NCBI GenBank assembly: GCA_009746045.1
Contig: RPFO01000312.1
Span: forward strand, 4,588,976 to 4,652,975
Reading direction: 5' to 3'
DNA: 64,000 nucleotides
Origin: Mesostigma viride
Taxonomy: Eukaryota; Streptophyta; Mesostigmatophyceae; Mesostigmatales; Mesostigmataceae
The translations under genes were made by a program, and so were the position numbers. Shown piece after piece: positions 1-10,700 of this stretch. The notes below the pieces were generated by a model that was not told where the DNA came from, made no database searches, and saw only the letters and a list, made by a program, of their open reading frames with translations. The stretch's first letter is position 1, and each line of letters begins with the position of its first letter.

Positions 1-3
1 CTC

Positions 4-1278
4 AACATATCGACGTGTAAAGCTACACCCTTCCCCTATCTACCCTTTCCAACGCAACATATCGACGTGTAAAGCTACACCCTTCCCCCATCTACCCTTT
101 CCAACGCAACATATCGACGTGTAAAGCTACACCCTTCCCCTATCTACCCTTTCCAACGCAACATATCGACGTGTAAAGCTACACCCTTCCCCTATCTACC
201 CTTTCCAACGCAACATATCGACGTGTAAAGCTACACCCTTCCCCTATCTACCCTTTCCAACGCAACATATCGACGTGTAAAGCTACACCCTTCCCCTATC
301 TACCCTTTCCAACGCAACACATTGACGTGTAAAGCTACACCCTTCCCCTATCTACCCTTTCCAACGCAACATATGGACGTGTAAAGCTACACCCTTCCCC
401 TATCTACCCTTTCCAACGCAACATATCGACGTGTAAAGCTACACCCTTCCCCTATCTACCCTTTCCAACGCAACATATCGACGTGTAAAGCTACACCCTT
501 CCCCTATCTACCCTTTCCAACGCAACATATCGACGTGTAAAGCTACACCCTTCCCCTATCTACCCTTTCCAACGCAACATATCGACGTGTAAAGCTACAC
601 CCTTCCCCTATCTACCCTTTCCAACGCAACATATCGACGTGTAAAGCTACACCCTTCCCCTATCTACCCTTTCCAACGCAACATGTCGACGTGTAAAGCT
701 ACACCCTTCCCCTATCTACCCTTTCCAACGCAACATATCGACGTGTAAAGCTACACCCTTCCCCTATCTACCCTTTCCAACGCAACATGTCGACGTGTAA
801 AGCTACACCCTTCCCCTATCTACCCTTTCCAACGCAACATATCGACGTGTAAAGCTACACCCTTCCCCTATCTACCCTTTCCAACGCAACATATCGACGT
901 GTAAAGCTACACCCTTCCCCTATCTACCCTTTCCAACGCAACATATCGACATGTAAAGCTACACCCTTCCCCTATCTACCCTTTCCAACGCAACATATCG
1001 ACGTGTAAAGCTACACCCTTCCCCTATCTACCCTTTCCAACGCAACATATCGACGTGTAAAGCTACACCCTTCCCCTATCTACCCTTTCCAACGCAACAT
1101 ATCGACGTGTAAAGCTACACCCTTCCCCTATCTACCCTTTCCAACGCAACATATCGACGTGTAAAGCTACACCCTTCCCCTATCTACCCTTTCCAACGCA
1201 ACATATCGACGTGTAAAGCTACACCCTTCCCCTATCTACCCTTTCCAACGCAACATATCGACGTGTAAAGCTACACCC
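4..1278. repeat. 52-bp satellite array at left edge
   Basis: About 25 head-to-tail copies of a 52-bp unit. The core cgacgtgtaaag recurs at 11, 63, 115 and so on to 1259, always 52 bp apart. Copies are nearly identical; variants are single bases (for example cattgacg near 323, catatgg near 372, catgtcg near 687 and 791). The array starts at the window edge, so its full length is unknown. It ends abruptly at ctacaccc, next to gtgagtacgg. It lies upstream of the first recognised ankyrin exon and may sit in an upstream intron of that gene or in its 5' flank. Confidence 0.97.
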
Positions 1279-1635
1279 GTGAGTACGGCGGACCCAGGCA
1301 ACCTTTTGGTGGAATATGGGGCACGAGCAGTTTACAGAACGGCGTACAGTGTAAGCTATATAGAAGCGAAAAATGTGATGTGTTCATCTCCTACAAAGTT
1401 TTTGGGGTCAGGGGGGGGCATTTCTGCACATGCCTTGTGTCTCGCAAGGCTGCGACAATACCTTTTTGCCAGGTGCGTTTCCGTGCACCTCTATCTACCT
1501 GCTTGGGTGTAAAGTCTGCAGGCCCAACCGCTCCGCCCCATCCACCCACACAGTTCTACGTCAGTTTATGTCTCTGAGTCCTGTTTCCCCGTGGGGTTGA
1601 TCTTGGCCACCCGTGCGGCCCATGTTTTACCACAG
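1279..1635. other. Spacer before first recognised exon
   Basis: No convincing exon. A short plus-frame stretch near 1305-1350 reads NLLVEYGARAVYRTAYS, which resembles the second half of an ankyrin repeat (LLxxGA), but it lacks the TPLHxA half and no clean donor follows. It may be a decayed ankyrin exon. Confidence 0.35.
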
Positions 1636-1731
1636 GATCTGGCGCTGCCCCTCCACCTGGCGCTCGTTCGCAAGGCGGGCGACCTGGCGATGCTGCTGCT
1701 GGAACATGGCTCCAAGCCAGATGCCCCTGAC
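1636..1731 (+). CDS. Exon 1 seen: ankyrin repeat 1
   Basis: Acceptor ttttaccacag precedes 1636; donor gtggtg follows 1731. It encodes 32 residues containing LPLHLALVRKAGDLAMLLLE and HGSKPDAPD, a standard ankyrin repeat with Pro-Leu-His and LLxxG features. Phase 0 at both ends. The donor is weak (GTGGTG) and lies in a local tandem duplication (1715-1827). Confidence 0.8.
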
Positions 1732-4700
1732 GTGGTGGGTGGGGATGGGGGGGGCTAGCCAGATGCGCATGATATGGTGGGTGCCGGTGCAAGCCAGACG
1801 CACATGGCATTCATGTGGTGGTGAGAGAGCGCTGCTACCCTATTCAGGCCCATGCACTGCTGGTTGGCATGCATGGCCAGTGCCCACATTGCCTTCATAC
1901 AGGCGTCCAAGCGGCATCACCGTGGGCCTAGAAAGTCGCCCGCGGGGAGAGGTTTCTGGTGTGCTGGCACGTGCTTGGCGTGTCAGCGCGTGCGATCACG
2001 GCAGGCACACACATGAGGGCGCAACTTGGGCCAGCACACAGCAGGCGAACGGCTCTATGCACATCAGCGCCGTGATCGCACTCGCTGACACGCCAACCAC
2101 GTGCCGCCCCCTGGCTTGCCTCCCTTGGCATTCCAGCAGCCCAATCCTTGTGCCCACATGGCATGCCAGCAGCCAATTCTTTGTGCCCACATGGCATGCC
2201 AGCAGCCAATTCTTTGTGCCCACATGGCATGCCAGCTGCCGATTCTTCGTGCCGGCATGGCATGCCAGCAGCCCAGTCCTTGTGCCAGCATGGCATGCCA
2301 GCAGCCCATTCCTTGTGCCAGCATGGCATGCCAGCAGCCCATTCCTTGTGCCGGCCTGGCATGCCAGCAGCCCATTCCGTGTGCCGACATGGCGTTTGAT
2401 CTGTGCACACTGCAGCACCAGCAGAAGGATGATTACCTGCTTGTCCTTGCTGACTGCTTGCGTGCCTGCTCTGTGTCTACGGGTGCCCCGCCATCCCCTT
2501 GCACCTCGCGGCCGCAGAACGGGGTCACCCCCTTGCACCTCGCTTCGCTCAACCGCCTGCCGCAGGTGGTGACGGCGCTCCTCAAAAAGGAAGTTCCTGT
2601 CAATGCTGTGGACAAGGTGCGAGCGCTTTGGATGATTTGCGCGAGGGGTGTGGGTGCGGTGGAGGGGAGTGGGTGCGAGTCCTGCAGGCGCACGCCCTAA
2701 CAAAAAATAATTTTCATTATTTTTCAACCACGACATGGGTGCACGTTATGCTGGCAGCATGCCTGGTACCAGGGACAGGTGCCCACCTGTAACACGCGCC
2801 TAATGCCGCACGAGCGCCATTCTGCACTTGTGTGCATTTTGTGACGCTGCTCACGAATTCACACGCATGTAGCGCGTGCCCTAGCCAGGTCAGGCTTCCC
2901 GTATGCTCGTGTCGGTGCATGCTGGCACTGTCACGTATGCCAGCATTCCATGGTACGTTATCTAATTAGTTGCCCTAGCTGTTACAAGTCAAACGACCCC
3001 GCAACCTCATGTTCTGAAACGATAGCGCCCTTTATGGGGAAATCGGTCCCTGCCTACTGTAGTTGCCCAACTTGTCCCACTTCAACCCCCCCTTAGGGCC
3101 AGGTATACCTCTTTGCTGTGTGCTTGCGAGCGGACCTGTCCCTGCCCCAAGTGGTTTTCCTGCGTCCAACCATCTCTTGTCACTCCTCCCTCCCATAGTG
3201 TTTCCTTTTACGCTGCTGCGTAGCAAGTTCAAGGTGCACTCACGAAAAAGTAGACACGGGGTATTGAAGGAAACCCCAGCCCCTTGTTTTCCCTAAGAGC
3301 AAGACTAGCGTTTCCTCTCTTGGGGAATTTTGCTGTAGACACACGCCCAGGTGTGGATTTTTTAGAAAGGCTGCCATCTTTGACAGCGCTGGCATGCGTA
3401 ATACTGGCACTTTTCACGCCCCACACACGTGTGCTTGGGCCTGATTGCTTGCATGCGCCTGCCACCTTTTGCAGAACCGCTGCACGCCGCTGCACCTGGC
3501 GGCGCACCGCGGGGTGGAGGAGACGGCCCGGCTGCTGCTGCAGGAGGGGGCGGACGCCGACGCCAAGGATGCGGTGCGGAGAACAATTTCTTTCTCACGC
3601 AAGGACATGCCCACACATAGGCACACATGCACATGCACACACGGGCACATACATGTGCATATGTACAGTCATGCACACACACGCGCACACATGCGCACAC
3701 ACAGAGAGAAATTAATTTACCCAGTTGCAAGTCATGGCACGCTTGTTCAACACCCACCTCTGTGGTGGCATCGTCCAGGATTGCACTGTGCCACAGCCAG
3801 CGGCAGTCACTTGTTGCCGTTCCAGGTCGGCTGTGTTGGGAGGGCATCGCTGGGCGTGATAGGAGGGGGGTACCCAGTTGTCGCCATTCTATCTGGAGTG
3901 AGGTCGAGTTGCGAGAAGCTGCCTAAGACCATGCAGATGTCTTAATTCTAAATTTTCTTTTTCAGGAGCAGTTGGGCTTCCTGGTTGAGGGGGCTTGTCT
4001 GTTGCTGGCCATTTGAGGCCATCGGGCTTGCAAGCGCACCCTCCCTATCGCCCCATGGAGAACACCCACTGATTCAGCAGGCTCACAATCCCCTCACCTC
4101 CCCCGCTCGATGCTGCAGGAAGATGACACGCCCCTGCGACTGGCCGCGCTCGGCCGCCACGACGGCATCGTCAAGCTGCTGCTGGAGGCGGGGGCCAACC
4201 CGCTGCTGCCCAACAAGGTGGGTTGTGCTGCAGCCCAAAAATGTGGGTTGTATTGTGGCCCAACACGGAGGGTGCGGCCCAACACGGCAGGTGCGGCCCA
4301 ACAAGGCGGGTGCAGCCTGACACGGTGGGCCTGGGGATTTTGTGAGCTAACGCTCGCATTATCTTGTGCTACATAGTGCATTAGGGTCAGGGTGCATGCC
4401 GCTAGCTTTATAAAAAAATTGTAAAAAACATATTTCTGGCACAGGTCACCCCCCTCAGGGGAATTTTGTTGAAAGGGGGAGGTGGATGGCGGCTGGCCTA
4501 GCTGTGTTTCATGACACCCCACCCCCCTGCCCTTTGGGGGGGACGGGAATGGCCAGCTTAGGGCGTATGCTGGCATCCCTATGTGTCATTAGCCATAGTC
4601 ATGAGTAGTATCAAGTATTCACTAAATTGTAATAACATGAGGTCTGGTGTGTTACCCGAATCCAAGCACATTGTAACACTGGATAAGAGCAACTTTTCAC

Positions 4701-7700
4701 CTGTTGATGGGGGCGCTAGCACGCCCGCATGGCATTACCTTGGGGAAGGGCAATCAAAGCAGCCCCGGGAAACAGAGGGTTGAAGGTGGTATGAGCTGGA
4801 TGACTTCCTGCCCAATGCGGGTCATTCCATCCATGGCATCATCCTATCATGGTGCATACCATGTCTGGCTTGTCATTTGGGAATCTGATGTAGGCTAGTA
4901 CATTGGTAAAGCTTTCTTGCAGCCTGGTTTGAATTTGATGCAGTGCAGCGTGTGCAGGAGGCTTTCGAAATGTCTATAATTGTAGTACGTACTATAATAT
5001 CAGCGCAAGGCATGTCCAGGAGACGCAAGGGCGCGAGCGCAATGCTCTACGATGCAGTTTTTGCGCGTTCCCTGTCATCTGGCACGACCATTGCACTGCC
5101 ATTCCGCACATTGTGGTGCGTTTGCTTTCATGGGCCCTTGTGGAGGCATTGACTGCGTCATCCTGCACCCTTGTGCACGGTTGCCTCCCCCCCACATGCC
5201 CACTTTAGTATGGTACCATTTACCCCAAACACTTTGTGGATGGAACAACCCCTTACGTTTGATGCCCTGTGCGGAACGCGGCACACATTGCCAGCTGGGC
5301 GTGCCTATCGTGCACTCGGTGGCGGAGAAGGGGCTGCCAGAGACTCTGATGCTGCTGCTGGCGGGGATGAAGGACCTGGAGGTGGATGCGCCCACCAAGG
5401 TGGGTGGGTGGGTGTCGGCACACACCATGCACCCAGCAGGGGTGGCCCTCGCAAAGCCTAGCGGCAACAACCCGTGACAGCCAGGAAACCATCGTGCTCA
5501 TGGATCATCCGCCCGTTTGCGCAGGCATGAACGCACTATCTGTTGCGCAGACGTTGGCCCCCACATCGGCAAACTGGAGTTGCCTGTTTGTGCTCCACAC
5601 CGCACGGGTGGGATGCCAGCTGGACCAACCAATAGCCATGTATATCCCCGAGTCTGGGAAGCAACTCTGTCAGGCTTTCTTGTAGGGCCCTAAACTTTGT
5701 TTCCTTGGATGTATGTGGGGCTGTGTGTAGCGTGGAACTGGTCTTTTATCACAGATCTTGTAGAAAGGGAATGGTTTGCTACACCCATCTTTAAAAACGC
5801 CAGCCGGGCATGCAGTGGACGTGATGGCTGAAATGGAACTCGCATGGAAGTTTTTGCTGTTCTTTGCTCAAAGGTGATATGGTGTTTTCATGTGCGTGCA
5901 AGCATTGCCCTCATTGCCGTGGAATGGAGTCATATCAAGCTGTACCAATCGCCGCACCTTCCCCAGTAGCGTCCACCAGCTTTGCTACGCTGGCCAGGCG
6001 AGCGGGGGCCAGTACCGAGGCGGCGCCACCTGGCTCTGTCAACAATCACTGAAGGATGGGGAGATATCCTCACCGTTTGGTGCACTTGCCCTGTTGCCTT
6101 GGCTCCGTCTTGGCTCGTTCCATCCCCTCCCCCAGAACAAGCAAACTCCGCTCCACTACGCCTGCTTTGGCGGGCACGCATCGGTGGCAAAAGTGCTCCT
6201 CGAACTGGGGGCGGACGTGGCCGCTGCCGACGCGGTGAGTGGCCCGAGGTCACCAGAATGGGGAGGAGTGGGGAGGAACTGACAGGATGGCAGGGGTGGA
6301 GAGGAGAGGGGAGGGTGTGGTGAGCTCTGCTGAGGGACAACATGCGTATTCCTAAGAGCACGGATTATAGTAACACATCTATCATCGTGTGACAAGGGCT
6401 CATCCCCACCTCTAGGCTTATTCACCCAAACAAACATCCATTGTGTACTGGCTGCGCCGCGCTGACGTCTGAGTGGTACACTCTGACAGAAGGAGGGGGT
6501 TGATCTAGCCTGTCCTTTGTGATCTATAATGTCAGGAAATCGGTTTTCTCTGAATATAGTTTAATTAACGCATGCGAGAAAGATAGGGCCGCTATGCCTT
6601 GGCCTGGATGTGGAAGGCTGTCTGCGACATGGGCTGACTAATTCGATCTGTACAAAGGGTTTCCTGTTCGCCCGAATTTTCCTTGGATGACCCGGTTGTT
6701 TATAAGGGTCGGTGGCTATTAATTAGTGGTCCGAGAAAATTAATTGTAGGTTTTTTACGACTTGCTCGCAAAGATTCGTGTTGGGTTGCACCAGCTGAGG
6801 TTAGGTGGGGACCTGTAGGGTCAGCTGGTTGCTTAACGAATCTTTGGCTGATTTGGGTTTTTTAGTGAGTCGTGATTAATTATTGTATAGTGGATTCGGA
6901 CCGGCCCAAGGGGTCGATGGGCGAGTTTTATGTTTGACAGTCTTGGGAACCTTGTACAACTACCTGTACGGCTAACGCACTAGCCTGGGGGTGCGTGGCC
7001 ACGTTGTTTGTAGTGGCGTTTTCAGCACTGTTCAGGCCGGCGTGTGACGCATGCCGGTGTTACTTAATTTAGGATGATGTTAGCTTGTGTGTCGGCGGGC
7101 CATGCCTTAAGCAAGCTAGGCAGGCAATGATCCGCAATTGTTTCTTTCCCCTCCCTCCCACCCTGGAGGCTTCTTGCTTCCGCGTGCGGATTGAGAAACC
7201 TTAAGGCCACTGTTAACTGCTGCATTTGTGGCAGGGCTCCACTTATTGTATTCAATCAAATGCTGGTCTTCTTGGGAGCTCAGTGATCTTAACCATATGT
7301 TTCTTGTTTCTGGCCGGGTGATCCAGCTCCAACGTGGCCATCTCCATGCTACGTGTCACGGGCGTCATCGCAGCATACAGGATTATCCTGCGACCCCGCT
7401 GCCACAGGCATTCTAGGGCCAAAAGTAGCATCAAGAATGGAAGTGTCTATCTATGGTACTCGCCCTGCCTGGGGGTATACACATGGCTCAGGGACACCAA
7501 CATGCAGTCGGTGTCATATACCACTCGCCTATAACATCCGGGCAGTCGGTGTTATATACCACTCGCCTGGCTGTTGTGGAAACAGCGTGGTGGGATGTGG
7601 TTAAGAGATGCCAGCCTAAGCCTGCAGGCATACACTTTTGCGCCTGTGTGAATCTGTGTCTGTGCGCTGGCAGTAACTATGGCTGGAAAGGTGGGTGGAG

Positions 7701-10700
7701 ACGTGTGCCCCTTAGCGCTGTGGCTACGCCGATGATCATGCCACGAGCCATGCATTACCCGGATGCGGCCTTGACCCCTTGCCCCTCCTTGCCCCCTTGC
7801 CCGCTCATACACCCTTGCTCCCTCGTCTCACCTCGTCTGGTCGTCCACGCCCCCTTGTTTTGTCGTCCCCCTGGTTTCGCAGGAGGGCGGCACACCGCTG
7901 CACGTGGCGTCGGTGGCGGGCCATGTGGACGTGCTCAGGCTGCTTGTGACCGCTGCCGCGCCGCTGGAGGCCAGGGACAAGGTGACGCATTGTTGATAGG
8001 GGCCAACCGCCTCGTTGATAGGGGGCACGCAGGATGTAGTTGCGTTCTTTGGCATGACTAATTGTCCAGCTGAACACAGCGACATCGGTGGCTTTTGCCT
8101 CGCCATGGTGCCCTGCATCACGACATGCCCAGATATCAGTTAAGGTTCAAGGTCGTTCGTTGCTCAGTTGAGGGGCACGGAGAGCAGCACTCCTGACAAC
8201 TATGTGCAAGGATTGCCTGGGGCTATTGTTTTTGGTCGTGTGCAGTGCCCTTGCCAGCCCCAGGGAACAAGAGACCCAGATATTGTTGAGTTCCGGAGAA
8301 TGTCATGATGTACTTTCGGTTACTTGTGCCATGGCAGATATCGGCCACAACGCGGTTACCTTACGAGCGACTGCAGGGGTGACGCGCGTAGGGGCAGGAA
8401 GCGTGGTCACATGGAGCCACCCGCTAGAGGCATTCTAGTGGGAGGAAGTGAGTGTCCTCAGTTAGCAATAGTCTGACTTTTACTTTTATACGCGGATACA
8501 CAATCGGCGCACATCCTGCGCAGGATGTGCGTCGATTGTGTATTGGCGCATAAAAGTAATAGTCAGGCTATTGCTAACTTCCTCCCACCTGTGCCGTAAT
8601 TGACAGACTTGGACCTGGTTATCTGCCCAACCACAACAACAAGGCTGTGGCTCGGCCGCTGCTTGTCTCTTGCAGGCGGGCCACACGCCGTTGCATCTGG
8701 CGGTCACCAACGGCAATCCGGAGGCGGTGCGCGTGCTGTTGGAGGCGGGCGCGGATGTGAAGGCCACCTCCACGGTAGGCGTCTCGGCGTCCTGTGACTG
8801 GGGAATGTTCTGGATGCTGGTCTCGGCATCTTGTGGATAAGGTGCCTGCCTGGGGGGAGAATGTTGCTGATGCAGGCGCTACCACATCATCCGCTTGCAG
8901 GCACATAAGCTCATGCATGGGACCTCATACGCACACTGACGTCTGTGTGCACATAGCGCACGCATGCCCACGCTCACACAGACGAAGAGATACCCCCACG
9001 TCGCTCCATCTGGCCTCAGGAAACATGCACGTATGGTGCGCTGCGTTCTGACACGATTCATCGTTAATGGTGCAGAATCAGACCAGTTGGTGGATATCCT
9101 CTTAGCCAGCTGCTCGTGTTCCTGTCTCCCCCATCCCCCTTTTTGTGGTCTGTGATGGGATGAATGTGACCATGAGTCTGGGGCGCATGGCCCGCTGTGC
9201 TGGTTGGTGCTCTGACATTGCTCGCAACTCTTCCCTTGCGCCGCTGGCAGTTTGGCGCATCAGCGCTCCACTGGGCGGCCGCCAAGGGCCTGCTTCCCGT
9301 CGTGGAGCTGCTGCTGGCCAAGGGGGCCGACATCGACGCAGCCGACGCGGTGAGGATGGGGGGGGCGCGGTGGGGGGGGGCGTGCAATGTGAGCAGTGGC
9401 TGTTGTCTGTGATGATAGGAAAAGCAAGGAGTATGCTGGGGACAGAGTGCCCCCTGCTTGCAAGGAACTTGGCAGCAATCGCTGCTGGTGGGCATCCTCT
9501 CGCCGCTGAGGTTACAGAGAAAAGCGGCCGTTTGTGCTACATTAGCAGTACCCTCCCAATGGAGGGTGGGTTATGCGGCATTACCCTAGGTTTTGGCATG
9601 CTTTCAAGGGGTTGATAAGGTGCCTTGGCCTGGCGACTTCTGACGAGAAACTTCACATCAAAAAGCAAACAGGCATCCTCCAGTGTGGTCGATGGCTGCA
9701 ATCGATGCAACGTAGTTAAGATAACAGCCAACGGATCTCACTTACAGAAGGGTGTGAACTGGCTGAGAGTTGCATGCCTGACAGTGCCTTGTGTTTGTGT
9801 TAACACTGGTGCCTCCCCTCATTGCATGGGATGTGGTTGCGCCACAGAGGACGCAAACGAGCCTGCACATGGCAGTGATCGAAGGCAGCGAGGAAGGGGT
9901 GCATCTGCTGTTGGTGCGGGGAGCAGACGGCAGCGCCCTGGACAAGGTGAGGACGGGGCAGATGCCAGCGCGGTGGACAAGGTGAGGGCAGGGCAGATGC
10001 CAGCGCAGTGGACAAGTTGAGGACAGGGCAGACACCAGTGTGGTGGACAAGGTGACAAGGCTCCCGTGGGGGAGGCTCATACACCCCATTGTCAAGCAGC
10101 CCTGCGTCAAGCATACATCCTGGTGTAAGGTTGTTGGTGACGGGCACGAAGACTGGGAAGCCGGCTGATGGCCACGGCTAGTGCCCGCGTCACCCTGCAC
10201 CCTGGCAACCACCCTTGGCTGTCTTGCACTGGGAGGCCCTGGTCACCGATTAATGGCTTTTTTGTTCCCATGTTTCCCAGCCCTGATGCCTGACACAGCT
10301 CATGTGCTTGCCATCCTTGCGTCTGTCGCCTTGCACACACCAGTATGGCCGCACGCCGCTGCACTGGGCGGCGCAGAAGGGCGACCTCACCCTGGTCAAG
10401 CTGCTGGTCGAGCGCGCGACGGAGACGGCGGACGCGAGCAAGCAGGTGCACGCGGTCAACCACAGGGACCTGGTGCGTGCATGGGCAGGAAGGGGGTATT
10501 GTGCGTGCACGGGCAGGAGGGGGGTATTGTGCGTGCACGGGCAGGGGGGGGCACGGTGTGTGAATGGAGGAAGATAGGCAGCAGAAGGAGCAGAGGGCAG
10601 GAGACCACGCCTGTATATCTGTGGTCCGCCCACCTTTTGTTACGCGGGCCCTTTTGGTTGAGCCGGCCCCGTTTTCCTATGTGCCCTGTGAGACTGAATT

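Noticed and set aside
1-1278. CRISPR-like array
   Set aside because: Repeats are contiguous with no unique spacers, and the context is eukaryotic.
1613-2572. Plus ORF of 319 codons with an 11-residue repeat (and overlapping frames)
   Set aside because: Open because the 33-bp minisatellite keeps frame. The real ankyrin exons at 1636 and 2518 are in different frames with proper splice sites.
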